From contig NZ_CP023691.1 of the NCBI RefSeq assembly GCF_008704855.1, forward strand, positions 1,922,001-1,986,000: a DNA stretch of 64,000 nucleotides. Direction: 5' to 3'. Positions 1-8,917 of the stretch are shown here, in pieces. Source of the DNA: Streptomyces platensis (GTDB lineage Bacteria; Actinomycetota; Actinomycetes; Streptomycetales; Streptomycetaceae). The notes under the pieces were generated by a model, which was not told where the DNA came from, made no database searches, and worked only from the letters and a program-made list of their open reading frames with translations. How positions within the stretch are numbered: the stretch's first letter is position 1; each line of letters starts with the position of its first letter. The position numbers and the translations under genes are program-made.

Positions 1-1574
1 CGGTAGCCGTGCACCCCGCCGCCGCCGAACCCGGCCGCCTCGCCCGCCGCGTACACACCGGGCAGAGGCGCGCCGCCGTCGGCCAGCACCCGCGAGGAGA
101 GGTCGGTCTCCAGGCCGCCGAGCGTCTTGCGGGTGAGGATGTTCAGCCGTACGGCGATCAGCGGGCCCGCCTTGGGGTCGAGCAGCCGGTGCGGGGCGGC
201 GGTGCGGATCAGCCGGTCGCCGAGGTACTTCCGGGCCCCGCGTATCGCCGTCACCTGGAGGTCCTTGGTGAAGGAGTGGGCGATCTCGCGGTCGCGCGCG
301 ACGATCTCGCCGCGCAGCGCGTCCTCCGCGATCAGCGGCTTTCCGGTCAGCTCGTTCATCCGCCGCACCAGGTCCGTCAGCGACCGCTCGACGATGAAGT
401 CCGCGCCGTGGTCCATGAAGGCCCGCACCGGGCCCGGCGCACCGGCCCTGGCCCGGCCCAGCACGTCCCGGATGCTCTTTCCGGTCAGATCCGGGTTCTG
501 CTCGGAGCCGGAGAGGGTGAACTCCTTCTCGATGATCTTCTGGGTGAGCACGAACCAGGTGTGATCATGGCCGGTCCGCATGATGTGCTCCAGCGTCCCG
601 AGGGTGTCGAAGCCCGGGAACAGCGGCACCGGCAGCCGTTTGCCGCGGGCGTCCAGCCACAGCGGGGACGGGCCGGACAGGATCCGGATGCCGTGCAGCG
701 GCCAGATGGGGTTCCAGTTGTCGATGCCTTCGGTGTAGTGCCACATCCGGTCACGGTTGATGAGCCGGCCGCCGGCCGCCTCGGCGATGCCCAGCATCTT
801 GCCGTCCACATGCGCCGGGACCCCGGACAGCATCCGCTTCGGGGGCCTGCCGAGCCGCTTCGGCCAGTTGGCGCGCACCAGCTCGTGATTGCCGCCGATA
901 CCGCCCGAGGTGACGATCACGGCCTGCGCCCGCAGCTCGAAGGCGCCGGCCACCTCGCGGCTGCTGGGCCGGCCGCGTTCCACGTCCGACGGCTCCAGGA
1001 TCTCGCCGCTGACGGTGTCCACGGTCCCCGCGCTGCGCGACAGCCCGGTCACCCGGTGGCGGAAGCGCAGCTCCACCAGGCCACGGGCCGCTCCGGCCCG
1101 TACCCGGCGCTCGAACGGGGCGACCAGACCGGGCCCGGTGCCCCAGGTGATGTGGAAGCGGGGGACGGAGTTGCCGTGCCCGGTCGCGTCATAGCCGCCG
1201 CGTTCGGCCCAGCCGACGACGGGGAACAGCCGTACGCCCTGCCGGTGCAGCCAGGCGCGTTTCTCGCCGGCCGCGAAGTCGACATAGGCCTCGGCCCATT
1301 TGCGCGGCCAGTGATCCTCCGGCCGGTCAAAACCGGCCGTGCCCAGCCAGTCCTGCCAGGCCAGCGCGTGGCTGTCGCGGACCCGGAGCCGGCGCTGCTC
1401 GGGCGAGTCGACCAGGAAGAGACCGCCGAAGGACCAGTGGGCCTGTCCGCCGAGGGACTGTTCGGGCTCCTGGTCGAGGAGGATCACCTTGCGTCCCGCG
1501 TCCACCAGCTCGGCGGTGGCCGCCAGGCCCGCGAGCCCCGCTCCGATCACGATCACATCAGCGTCGTACGCCAT
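1..1574 (-). CDS. FAD-binding dehydrogenase (flavocytochrome c / KstD-like), 3' end outside window
   Basis: About 524 residues are visible and the C-terminus runs off the left edge. The N-terminus has a Rossmann FAD motif (VIVIGAGLAGLAATAEL, residues 7-23) followed by an acidic residue region (ILLDQE). Near the visible end is the family's second FAD-contact glycine cluster (YAAGEAAGFGGGG). This is the layout of the FAD_binding_2 family, which includes fumarate reductase-type flavoproteins and 3-ketosteroid dehydrogenases. Streptomyces members are usually annotated only as FAD-binding dehydrogenase, and the substrate cannot be named. The ATG at 1574 has GAGGAG about 7 nt upstream. The gene diverges from the transporter at 1784 across a 209-bp gap. 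Confidence 0.88.
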   Translation of the reverse strand, partial: MAYDADVIVIGAGLAGLAATAELVDAGRKVILLDQEPEQSLGGQAHWSFGGLFLVDSPEQRRLRVRDSHALAWQDWLGTAGFDRPEDHWPRKWAEAYVDFAAGEKRAWLHRQGVRLFPVVGWAERGGYDATGHGNSVPRFHITWGTGPGLVAPFERRVRAGAARGLVELRFRHRVTGLSRSAGTVDTVSGEILEPSDVERGRPSSREVAGAFELRAQAVIVTSGGIGGNHELVRANWPKRLGRPPKRMLSGVPAHVDGKMLGIAEAAGGRLINRDRMWHYTEGIDNWNPIWPLHGIRILSGPSPLWLDARGKRLPVPLFPGFDTLGTLEHIMRTGHDHTWFVLTQKIIEKEFTLSGSEQNPDLTGKSIRDVLGRARAGAPGPVRAFMDHGADFIVERSLTDLVRRMNELTGKPLIAEDALRGEIVARDREIAHSFTKDLQVTAIRGARKYLGDRLIRTAAPHRLLDPKAGPLIAVRLNILTRKTLGGLETDLSSRVLADGGAPLPGVYAAGEAAGFGGGGVHGY

Positions 1575-1783
1575 CTCTGCTCTCCTCAACGGGGCACGCC
1601 GGGCGCCCCGGCCGCAACGGTGGAACGATCCTCAGCGCACCCGTCTGCCGCGTCAACCATGGAGTTACCGGGTGGTACACCGGGGCGCGCGGGAGAATGG
1701 GGGTGACGAGGGCCACCCCACGCCCGACGCCGGATGACTATCCTCAGGCGCATCCCCCCACCCCGCGCGATACGAGGTGCGAC

Positions 1784-2677
1784 GTGACGGTGATATTGCT
1801 CGCCCTTGGCGCGGCCTGCTGCCTGGGACTCGGTTTCGTGTTTCAGCAGGCCGCGGCGCAACACGCCCCGATGAAGGACTTCCTCTCCTTCCGTCTGCTG
1901 CTCGACTTGGTGCGGATGCCCCTGTGGGTGGCCGGTATCGGTCTGATGGTGGTCGGGATGGCGCTCGGCGCGGTGGCGCTGGGGATGGGCGACATCACCC
2001 TCGTGGAGCCCCTGCTCGCGACCAATCTGCTGTTCGCGATGGCGCTGTCACGACGGCTGACCCGCCAGCGGCTCGGCCGCAGCGGCTGGGCCGGGCTGTG
2101 GCTGCTGGCGGGCGGGGTGACGGCCTTCATCGTGGCCGGGCGCCCCCAGGGCGGGCGCAGCAACGCCGACCCGATGTGGCAGTGGCTGATCATGGGCTTG
2201 GTGCTGGGCGCCGCCCTGCTGCTGGCGGCGGTCGCCAAGCGGGAGCGGGTGCATGTGAGCCTGGAGGCCGCCCTCCTGGGCATCGCCGCCGGGCTGCTCT
2301 ACGGGCTCCAGGACGCGCTGACCCGGATCAGCGGTGAGCGCTTCGGCTCCGGCGGCTGGTCGGGGCTGCTCACCAGCTGGCAGCCGTACGCCATCGTCGT
2401 GCTCGGGGTGCTGGCCCTGGTGTTCGTGCAGAGCGCCTTCGAGTCGGCGCCGCTGCGGCTGTCGCTGCCGGCGCTGACCGCCGCCCAGCCGCTGGCCGGA
2501 ATCCTCTGCGGGGTGGGGTTCCTCGGCGACCAGCTGCGGGTGACGCCCGGGGCGCTGGCCGCGGAGGTGATCGGGATCATGGCCGTCGTCGCGGGCATCG
2601 TGCTGATCGGCAGCCATCCGGCGATGCCGCCGGGCGCCGGGCAGCGGGAGAACGCCCGGGAGCTCCAGCCGCGCTGA
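1784..2677 (+). CDS. DMT-superfamily integral membrane protein (EamA-like transporter)
   Basis: A 297-residue, strongly hydrophobic protein with about nine to ten membrane segments and short loops, typical of the drug/metabolite transporter superfamily. The first helix starts at once (VILLALGAACCLGLGFVFQQ), and GDITLVEPLLATNLLFA lies around residues 70-86. I chose the GTG at 1784 because an in-frame ATG at 1697 would add a proline-rich, non-hydrophobic leader. The tail (residues 280-297) is short and polar. The substrate is unknown. It is transcribed alone, divergent from the FAD dehydrogenase. Confidence 0.8.
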   Translation: MTVILLALGAACCLGLGFVFQQAAAQHAPMKDFLSFRLLLDLVRMPLWVAGIGLMVVGMALGAVALGMGDITLVEPLLATNLLFAMALSRRLTRQRLGRSGWAGLWLLAGGVTAFIVAGRPQGGRSNADPMWQWLIMGLVLGAALLLAAVAKRERVHVSLEAALLGIAAGLLYGLQDALTRISGERFGSGGWSGLLTSWQPYAIVVLGVLALVFVQSAFESAPLRLSLPALTAAQPLAGILCGVGFLGDQLRVTPGALAAEVIGIMAVVAGIVLIGSHPAMPPGAGQRENARELQPR

Positions 2678-2865
2678 CGGGCCCGTCCGGGGCGGTGCGC
2701 CGCCCGGCGCCGTCGCCTCGCGCCTCCCCGCCGCCACTCCCCCGTCCGGCCCTGTGCGACTCCCTCGTACGGGCCTTCCTCGCGTCCCGCTCCCCCGGCC
2801 GGAACCCGCCCATCGCGCCCCGCCCCGGCGGGTGCGGCCCCCGCCCGTGGTGATTGCATGGCTCC

Positions 2866-3399
2866 ATGGCTGATCAGCAACCGCTCAACGCGGACGAGAT
2901 CCTCGACGTCGTCGATGAGAACGATCAGGTCGTGGGACAGGCTCCACGCGGTGAGACCTACGCCCGCAGGATGCGCACCCGCTCCGCCTTCGTCCTGGTC
3001 AGGGACGCCGAGGACCGGATCTTCGTGCACCGCCGCACACCGCGGAAGCTCGTCTTCCCGGCGCACTACGACATGTTCGTGGGCGGGGTGGTCGGCGCCG
3101 GCGAGACCTATGACCAGGCGGCGCTGCGGGAGGCCGAGGAGGAACTGGGCGTGCAGGGGCTGGCGCAGCCCGAGCCGCTGTTCAAGTTCCTCTACGAGAC
3201 GGACGAGCACTCCTGGTGGTCCGCGGTCTACCAGGTGCGCTGCACCCTGCCGGTCGCCCCGCAGGAGTCGGAGATCGACTGGTCCGCGTTCCTGACCGAG
3301 GAGGAGCTGGGGCGGCGGCTCGACGAGTGGCCGTGGACGCCGGACGGGATGGCCGCCTACCGGCAGGTGCTCGCCCGGCGGGAGGCGGGGGAGTTCTGA
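2866..3399 (+). CDS. NUDIX hydrolase
   Basis: A 177-residue protein with a complete NUDIX box (GVVGAGETYDQAALREAEEE, then LGV), matching Gx5Ex7REUxEExGU around residues 75-97. The N-terminal part (DVVDENDQVVG) resembles the YfcD/isopentenyl-diphosphate-isomerase-like NUDIX subfamily, which hydrolyses diphosphate-linked compounds, but the substrate is not defined. The ATG at 2866 is preferred; a TTG four codons earlier (2854) is also open, and neither has a strong ribosome site. It lies just upstream of two DUF202 genes with a 43-nt gap, so co-transcription is possible. Confidence 0.88.
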   Translation: MADQQPLNADEILDVVDENDQVVGQAPRGETYARRMRTRSAFVLVRDAEDRIFVHRRTPRKLVFPAHYDMFVGGVVGAGETYDQAALREAEEELGVQGLAQPEPLFKFLYETDEHSWWSAVYQVRCTLPVAPQESEIDWSAFLTEEELGRRLDEWPWTPDGMAAYRQVLARREAGEF

Positions 3400-3442
3400 T
3401 GCCACCGGTGTACGGGACGGGACGCGGGCCAGGGTTCCGGCC

Positions 3443-3853
3443 ATGATCCGCACCGACGGACTGCGGTCGCTCCGCGCGGCCGTACGGCTGTGGGTCTCGC
3501 CCGCGCGGGTCCACGAGGAGGGGGCGACCCCCGACTACCGCTTCTCGCTCGCCAATGAGCGCACCTTTCTCGCCTGGCTGCGGACCGGGCTGGCGCTGGT
3601 CGGCGGCGGGTTCGCGGTGGACCAGTTCCTGCCCCGGCTGCACGAGGGGCTGCGGCTGATCTTCACCGTCGTGCTGCTGGTGGGCGGCGCGCTGTGTGCG
3701 CTGCGGGCGGTCAACCACTGGGTGCGCTGTGAGCGCGCGATGCGGCGCGGGGAGGACCTGCCGGTCACCCGTTTCCCCAGCGCGCTGGCCCTGGGCGTCG
3801 GCGTGCTGGCGGTGGCGATGGTCGTGCTGGTGCTGCTGGGCCGGACCGACTAG
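3443..3853 (+). CDS. YidH/DUF202 family membrane protein
   Basis: A 136-residue protein carrying the DUF202 signature (DYRFSLANERTFLAWLRTGLAL, split at residues 30-51) followed by three predicted membrane helices: VGGGFAVDQFL, LIFTVVLLVGGALCALRAV and ALALGVGVLAVAMVVLVLL. The function of the family is unknown. It sits 3 nt upstream of a second, shorter DUF202 gene; such tandem pairs are common in actinomycetes and suggest a heteromeric membrane complex, which is inference. Confidence 0.88.
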   Translation: MIRTDGLRSLRAAVRLWVSPARVHEEGATPDYRFSLANERTFLAWLRTGLALVGGGFAVDQFLPRLHEGLRLIFTVVLLVGGALCALRAVNHWVRCERAMRRGEDLPVTRFPSALALGVGVLAVAMVVLVLLGRTD

Positions 3854-3856
3854 CCG

Positions 3857-4219
3857 ATGGCGGGCGGACAGCCGCCGGGCGCGGGAACGCCGCGTCCGGC
3901 TCCCGACCGGGACCCCGGGCTCCAGCCGGAGCGGACCCGGCTGGCGTGGCGGCGCACCACGCTGTCGGCCACCGCGATGGCGGTACTGGCCGGCCGTCAG
4001 CTGCTGCGCAGCGATGCCCCGGGAGCGGTCGAGGTGACGCTGGCGGTGCTGATGGGGCTGCTGTGGGCGGCCTTCGTGGCCCTCGCCCACCGCCGGATGC
4101 GGGCGATGGCCGGCGGCCGCCCGCCGGCCCTGCCCCCGCGGACCGCGCTGCTGCTGGTCGGCTGCACCCTGGCGCTGGCGCTGGGCGGCGCGGTGATCCT
4201 GGTGCGGCCGGGGCACTGA
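3857..4219 (+). CDS. DUF202 domain membrane protein
   Basis: A 120-residue protein with a proline-rich cytoplasmic N-terminus (1-25), then the DUF202 core (LQPERTRLAWRRTTLSATAM, residues 26-45) and two to three hydrophobic segments. It starts 3 nt after the stop of the YidH-like gene, so translational coupling is likely. The protein is shorter than its neighbour and lacks the long first loop. The role is unknown. Confidence 0.83.
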   Translation: MAGGQPPGAGTPRPAPDRDPGLQPERTRLAWRRTTLSATAMAVLAGRQLLRSDAPGAVEVTLAVLMGLLWAAFVALAHRRMRAMAGGRPPALPPRTALLLVGCTLALALGGAVILVRPGH

Positions 4220-4341
4220 CGCCGGGGTGCGGCACGCCCGCCGGCCGGGGCGGCGGTACCGTGACACGACCTCGCGCGCACCGGGCGGGCCCCTGCTCGG
4301 CAGCGTGGAGTGACGGGCTATCAGACGAAGGGCACACCCGC

Positions 4342-5400
4342 ATGGACGACGCGACGGCACGGCACACGGCGGCACAGAACCCGGGGGCACCGGCCACGAC
4401 ACCGGCCACCGGCCCCGGCGCGACCGGACCGGACGCCACGGAGCCGCCCGGCGCCGGGACCCCCGCGGGCCCGCCGCCCGCCGACGGGTCCCCCGTCCCC
4501 GAGCCCTACCTCACCGAACTGGCCGCCGGGGTCCATGCGTTCATCCAGCCGGACGGCGGCTGGTGCCTGAACAACGCGGGCTTCGTCACCGACGGGGACG
4601 CCACCCTGGTCGTGGACACCGCCGCCACCGAGCGCCGGGCGCGCCTGCTGCGCCGACGGATCGCCGAGAGCGGCGCACCGGCTCCCCGCACCGTGGTCAA
4701 CACCCACCACCACGGCGACCACACCTACGGCAACGGCGTCTTCGCGCCCGAGGCGACGATCGTCGGCCATGCCTCCTGCCGCCGCGAACTGCTGGCCGCC
4801 GGACATCAACTGCACGCCGTCTGGCCGGAGGTGGGGTACGGCGACATCCGCCTCACCCCGCCCGAGGTCACCTACACCGACGAGCTGACCCTGCACGTCG
4901 GCGACACCGAGGTGCGGCTGATCCACCCGGGCGTCGCGCACACCACCGGCGACACCATCGTCTGGCTGCCCCGGGAGCGCATCGTCTTCGCCGGCGATCT
5001 GGTCTTCCACGGCGGCACCCCGTTCGTCTTCATGGGGTCGCTGGCCGGCTCACTGCGCGCGCTGCAAACGCTGCGGGCCCTGGACGCGGTCACCGTCGTC
5101 CCCGGGCACGGTCCGGTGACCGGCCCCGAGGTCTACGACGGGATCGAGCGCTATCTGCGGTTCGTCGGCCGGCTCGCGGAGGAGGGCCGGGCGGCCGGGC
5201 GTACCCCGCTGGAGGCCGCCCAGGAGGCGGATCTCGGCCCCTTCGCCGAGCTGGCCGAGAGCGAGCGGCTGGTGGCGAATCTGCACCGCGCCTACACGGA
5301 ACTGGGCGGCGCCGCCCCGGGCGTCCCGCTCGACCCGATCGCCGGATTCGGCGATATGACGGTGCTGAACGGCGGGGTCCCGATGTCCTGTCACGCCTGA
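4342..5400 (+). CDS. MBL-fold metallo-hydrolase
   Basis: A 352-residue protein. The first ~50 residues are an Ala/Pro/Thr/Gly-rich low-complexity tail; the catalytic domain starts near residue 55. The metal-binding motif HxHxDH appears as THHHGDHTYGN (about residues 117-127). Further metal ligands fit HPGVAHTTGDTIVW, FAGDLVF and VVPGHGPVTG. The overall order matches the metallo-beta-lactamase superfamily (two-zinc hydrolases); the exact substrate is unknown. I chose the ATG at 4342; the reading frame is open further upstream but without a usable start near a ribosome site. It precedes the kinase/acyl-CoA dehydrogenase operon by 188 bp, separated by a palindromic operator. Confidence 0.85.
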   Translation: MDDATARHTAAQNPGAPATTPATGPGATGPDATEPPGAGTPAGPPPADGSPVPEPYLTELAAGVHAFIQPDGGWCLNNAGFVTDGDATLVVDTAATERRARLLRRRIAESGAPAPRTVVNTHHHGDHTYGNGVFAPEATIVGHASCRRELLAAGHQLHAVWPEVGYGDIRLTPPEVTYTDELTLHVGDTEVRLIHPGVAHTTGDTIVWLPRERIVFAGDLVFHGGTPFVFMGSLAGSLRALQTLRALDAVTVVPGHGPVTGPEVYDGIERYLRFVGRLAEEGRAAGRTPLEAAQEADLGPFAELAESERLVANLHRAYTELGGAAPGVPLDPIAGFGDMTVLNGGVPMSCHA

Positions 5401-5522
5401 ACCGCCCCGTGGGCCGCGGGAGCCGGCGGGCCCGCGGCCATGAGGGGCAGGGGCGGACGGGGCGGCGGGTGCGGCGGAAAAACCTCGCGTGACGGACGCC
5501 CCACGCTCCGGCACTGGACTCC

Positions 5523-5540
5523 ATACCGACTAGTCGGCAT
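5523..5540. promoter_or_regulatory. Palindromic operator (putative TetR site A1)
   Basis: ATACCGACTAGTCGGCAT contains the perfect 12-bp palindrome CCGACTAGTCGG (5526-5537). It lies 49 nt upstream of the kinase/acyl-CoA dehydrogenase operon. A related half-conserved copy (ATACCGACTGGTTAGT, read on the minus strand) precedes the SDR gene at 12121-12136. The TetR gene at 8918 is the obvious candidate to bind both. Confidence 0.6.
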
Positions 5541-5588
5541 GATCGTGCCAGCGACCGATGGACCGTCCACTCCGTACGGAGGAGCACG

Positions 5589-6677
5589 ATGAGCAAGGGC
5601 ACCCCTCCCCCGCAGGACCGGGACCGGGAGGACCCTCCCGGCCTCGACCTGACACGATTGCGTGCGCATCTGGACCAGGAACGGCCGGGGCTGGCCGGCG
5701 GCCCGCTGCGGGCGCAGCTGATCGAGGGCGGGCGGTCCAATCTCACCTACCGCGTCACCGACGGCGCCGCCTCCTGGGTCGTCCGCCGGCCGCCGCTCGG
5801 CCATGTGCTGGCCACCGCCCACGACATGCAGCGCGAGCACCGGGTGATCAGCGCACTGCACCGGACGCCGGTGCCGGTACCCGAGACGCTGCTGCTGTGC
5901 ACGGACGAGTCGGTCATCGGGGCGCCCTTCTACGTGATGGAGCTGGTCGAGGGGACCCCGTACCGCACCGCCGCGCAGCTCGCCCCGCTCGGCCCGGAGC
6001 GCACCCGCGCCGTGGTGCTGTCCCTCGTCGACACGCTCGTGGAGCTGCACGCGGTGGACCCGGAGGCGGTCGGGCTCGGCGACTTCGGCCGCCCCGACGG
6101 CTTCCTGGAGCGCCAACTGCGGCGCTGGGGCAAGCAGTTGACCGCGTCGAAGAACCGTGAGCTGCCGGGCATCGACGAGCTGCACGAGGCGCTCGGCCGG
6201 GCGCTGCCCGCCTCGCCCGCCCCGGCCATCGTGCACGGCGACTACCGCCTCGACAATGTCCTGGTGGGCCCGGCGAGCGCCCCGGAGGTGAACGAACCCA
6301 CAAGGGGCGCCGACACCCTCAAGGCCGTACTGGACTGGGAGATGTCCACGCTCGGCGACCCGCTGACCGACCTCGGGCTGCTGGTGATGTACAGCTCGGA
6401 CCTGGGGCTGCCGGAGTCGCCGGTGAGCACCACCAGCGGCGCTCCGGGGCACCCGTCCCCGGCCGAGCTGATCGAGCGCTACGCCGCCCGGTCCGGCCGG
6501 GACACCTCCGCCATCGCCTGGTACACGGCGTTCGCCTGGTTCAAGCTCGCCGTGATCCTCGAAGGCATCCACTACCGCTTCACGCTCGGCCAGACCGTCG
6601 GCGCCGGGTTCGACCGGATCGGCGAGCTCGTCCCCGTCTTCATCGACCGCGGACTCACCACCCTCAAGGAAGGCTGA
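5589..6677 (+). CDS. APH-like phosphotransferase family protein (ACAD10/11 kinase type)
   Basis: A 362-residue protein of the aminoglycoside-phosphotransferase/choline-kinase fold. Visible motifs are the nucleotide loop region (LIEGGRSNLTYRV, ~residues 42-54), the catalytic loop IVHGDYRLDNVLV (~213-225) and the metal-binding segment VLDWEMSTLGDPLTDLG (~247-263). Proteins of this subtype are homologous to the kinase domain of mitochondrial ACAD10/ACAD11, which phosphorylates hydroxy-acyl-CoAs. Adjacency to an acyl-CoA dehydrogenase (7-nt gap) supports that role over antibiotic resistance. GGAGGA lies just upstream of the ATG. Confidence 0.88.
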   Translation: MSKGTPPPQDRDREDPPGLDLTRLRAHLDQERPGLAGGPLRAQLIEGGRSNLTYRVTDGAASWVVRRPPLGHVLATAHDMQREHRVISALHRTPVPVPETLLLCTDESVIGAPFYVMELVEGTPYRTAAQLAPLGPERTRAVVLSLVDTLVELHAVDPEAVGLGDFGRPDGFLERQLRRWGKQLTASKNRELPGIDELHEALGRALPASPAPAIVHGDYRLDNVLVGPASAPEVNEPTRGADTLKAVLDWEMSTLGDPLTDLGLLVMYSSDLGLPESPVSTTSGAPGHPSPAELIERYAARSGRDTSAIAWYTAFAWFKLAVILEGIHYRFTLGQTVGAGFDRIGELVPVFIDRGLTTLKEG

Positions 6678-6684
6678 GGCAGCC

Positions 6685-7899
6685 ATGGACTTCGCATTCG
6701 ACGCCCGGACGGAGGAGCTCCGCGAGAGGCTCCTGACCTTCATGGACGAGCATGTCCACCCGGCCGAGCAGACCGCCCATGAGCAGCGGGCCGCACTGGC
6801 CTCCCCGTGGGAGACCCCGGCGATCGTCGACGAGCTCAAGGCCGAGGCCCGCAAGCAGGGACTGTGGAACCTCTTCCTGCCCGACGAGGAGCACGGCGCC
6901 GGGCTGACCAACCTCCAGTACGCGCCGCTGGCCGAAATCACCGGCCGCAGCCCCCAGTTGGCGCCCACCGCGCTGAACTGCGCGGCGCCGGACACCGGCA
7001 ACATGGAGGTACTGGCGCAGTTCGGCTCCGCGGCGCAGCAGAAGCAGTGGCTGGAGCCGCTGCTGGCGGGCGAGATCCGGTCGGCGTTCGCGATGACCGA
7101 ACCGGAGGTGGCCTCGTCGGACGCCACCAACATCGAGACCCATATCGCGCGGGACGGTGACAGCTACGTCATCAACGGGCGCAAGTGGTACATCTCCGGG
7201 GCGATGAACCCGCAGTGCCAGATCTTCATCGTGATGGGCAAGACCGACCCGGACGGCCCGGACCCGCGCCGCCAGCAGTCGATGGTCCTGGTGCCGCGCG
7301 ACACCCCCGGTGTCGAGGTCAAGCGGGCGATGCAGGTCTACGGCTTCGAGGACCACTGGCACGGCGGCCATGCCGAGGTGCTCTTCCATGACGTACGGGT
7401 GCCGGCCGGCAATCTGATCGGTGAGGAGGGCGGCGGCTTCGGCATCGCCCAGGCCCGGCTCGGCCCCGGCCGGATCCACCACTGCATGCGGCTGATCGGG
7501 ATGGCCGAGCGCGCCATCGAGCTGATGTGCCGCCGCGCGGTGAGCCGTACGGCCTTCGGCAAGCCGCTGGCCCAGCAGGGCGTGGTCCAGGAGTGGATCG
7601 CGGACGCCCGGGTGGCGGTGGAGCAGCTGCGGCTGCTGGTACTGAAGACCGCCTGGCTGATGGACACGGTCGGCAACAAGGGCGCGCACACCGAGATCCA
7701 GGCCATCAAGATCGCCACCCCGCGCACGGTCGTGGACATCCTCGACAAGGCGGTGCAGCTGCACGGCGCGGGCGGTGTCAGCCAGGACTTCCCGCTGGCC
7801 GAGCTGTGGGCCGGGGCCCGTACGCTCCAGTTGGCGGACGGTCCGGACGAGGTGCACCAACGGTCGCTGGCGCGCCGGGAGTTGAAGCGCTACCTGTAG
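6685..7899 (+). CDS. Acyl-CoA dehydrogenase
   Basis: A 404-residue protein of normal ACAD length. FAD- and substrate-binding signatures are present: FAMTEPEVASSDATNIET (~residues 133-150), YVINGRKWYISGAMNP (~163-178) and the C-terminal cofactor segment QLHGAGGVSQDFPLAELWAGAR. It would catalyse alpha,beta-oxidation of an acyl-CoA with electron transfer to ETF. It starts 7 nt after the kinase gene, so the two form one operon. By analogy with human ACAD11, the kinase and dehydrogenase may together process 4-hydroxy-acyl-CoAs; that is inference from the pairing. Confidence 0.92.
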   Translation: MDFAFDARTEELRERLLTFMDEHVHPAEQTAHEQRAALASPWETPAIVDELKAEARKQGLWNLFLPDEEHGAGLTNLQYAPLAEITGRSPQLAPTALNCAAPDTGNMEVLAQFGSAAQQKQWLEPLLAGEIRSAFAMTEPEVASSDATNIETHIARDGDSYVINGRKWYISGAMNPQCQIFIVMGKTDPDGPDPRRQQSMVLVPRDTPGVEVKRAMQVYGFEDHWHGGHAEVLFHDVRVPAGNLIGEEGGGFGIAQARLGPGRIHHCMRLIGMAERAIELMCRRAVSRTAFGKPLAQQGVVQEWIADARVAVEQLRLLVLKTAWLMDTVGNKGAHTEIQAIKIATPRTVVDILDKAVQLHGAGGVSQDFPLAELWAGARTLQLADGPDEVHQRSLARRELKRYL

Positions 7900-7908
7900 C
7901 GCGGGTCC

Positions 7909-8035
7909 GGCGGCCGGCCCCGGGCGGGACCCGGCCGGCCGCCGTCGACGGACCCCGGGCACCGGCACCCGGATCAGGGGTGCCGGCGTCCGGGGCCGTC
8001 CGGGCGATGCCGTGATGCCTGTCCGGCATCGCCCG
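7909..8035. terminator. Three successive hairpins in a convergent gap
   Basis: Three perfect stems stand in a row: GGCGGCCGG/CCGGCCGCC (7909-7917/7935-7943), CCGGCACCC/GGGTGCCGG (7962-7970/7978-7986) and CGGGCGATGCCG/CGGCATCGCCCG (8001-8012/8024-8035). They separate the acyl-CoA dehydrogenase from the convergent methyltransferase and should stop transcription from both sides. There is no U-tract, as usual in this GC range. Confidence 0.65.
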
Positions 8036-8068
8036 GGGGAACGTCTGCGGGTGGGTGGGCGCGCGCCG

Positions 8069-8689
8069 TCACACCGGGTGAACGGGGGCGCTGACCGGTG
8101 CCAGGTGGTGCACCCGGGCCGGCGGCAGATTGCCCAGCACCAGTTCCGTACGGAAGGTGTGCCGCTCCAGTATGCGGCGCAGGGTGTTCTGCCCGTCCAG
8201 GACGTGTTCGCGTCCCGCCCGCTTGGTGAAGGTGCGGCGCATCCGCGCCCCTCCCACATAGCCGAAGAAGGACAGCGTGCCGCCGGGCCGCAGGGCGCCC
8301 AGCAGCCGGTCGAAGATGTCCGCGGTCGTCGGGGCGTCGAAGTTCGCGAACGGCAGACCGCAGACGATGGTGTCGTAGCTGCCCAGGTCGTGGTCCTGCA
8401 CGAGGCCGGTGCGGAACTGGAGCCGCGGATCGCTGCCGTAGGCGCCTTGCAGCAGGTCGACGAAGCGCGGGTTGGCCTCGACCAGGTCGAGGGTGTCGTG
8501 CCGGCCGAGCGCGCCGGCGATATGGCGGGTCACCGCCCCGGTGCCGGGCCCCACCTCAAGGACTGCGCGGGCACTGCCGGGGCTGGGGATCACATAGCGG
8601 GTGAGGGCCCTGCCGAGCCGGGGGCCGCTGGGAGCGATCGCCCCCACCTCCCGGCTCGTCCGTGCGTACTCCCGGAGAAAAAGTGTCAC
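8069..8689 (-). CDS. Class I SAM-dependent methyltransferase (PmtA-like)
   Basis: About 206 residues. SAM-binding motif I is VLEVGPGTGAVTRHI, and the later motif YDTIVCGLPFANF resembles the NPPF/Y-like motif IV of phospholipid N-methyltransferases and rRNA adenine dimethylases. The opening FLREYARTSREVGAIAPSG is characteristic of the PmtA-like phospholipid methyltransferase group. I prefer the GTG at 8689; a TTG three codons upstream (8698) is also open and neither shows a good ribosome site. The gene stands alone. A short inverted repeat just upstream may regulate it. Confidence 0.8.
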   Translation of the reverse strand: MTLFLREYARTSREVGAIAPSGPRLGRALTRYVIPSPGSARAVLEVGPGTGAVTRHIAGALGRHDTLDLVEANPRFVDLLQGAYGSDPRLQFRTGLVQDHDLGSYDTIVCGLPFANFDAPTTADIFDRLLGALRPGGTLSFFGYVGGARMRRTFTKRAGREHVLDGQNTLRRILERHTFRTELVLGNLPPARVHHLAPVSAPVHPV

Positions 8690-8715
8690 TTCAGGCAAAG
8701 GGCACCCACTCGATA

Positions 8716-8730
8716 GATAGCAGTACTATC
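8716..8730. promoter_or_regulatory. Inverted repeat upstream of methyltransferase
   Basis: GATAGCAGTACTATC (5-bp arms GATAG/CTATC) lies 27-41 nt upstream of the methyltransferase start in an unusually AT-rich patch that also contains CCTTAGG. This fits an operator overlapping the promoter; the cognate regulator is unknown. Confidence 0.4.
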
Positions 8731-8917
8731 CATACCTTAGGTTACGGGTGCGGGATGAGGACAGCCCCTGCCCGTGACCGCCCCCTGAGTCTCATGGCCC
8801 CGGAGCGCATGCCCACTGCTCTTGCGCGCAATCCAACAAATTCCAGGGGATGCGGTCAAGGCCCGCTGCGCGATCAGGTGCAGCTGTGTGAGCAGCGCCG
8901 CACCCCGGCATCGTGGC

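Noticed and set aside
9..1706. 565-codon open frame on the plus strand
   Set aside because: It is antisense to the FAD dehydrogenase and made of Arg/Gly/Pro/Asp-rich sequence; typical shadow frame in GC-rich DNA.
5589..6677. Aminoglycoside-resistance kinase
   Set aside because: The fold is shared, but the operon with acyl-CoA dehydrogenase and the subtype motifs point to lipid metabolism.
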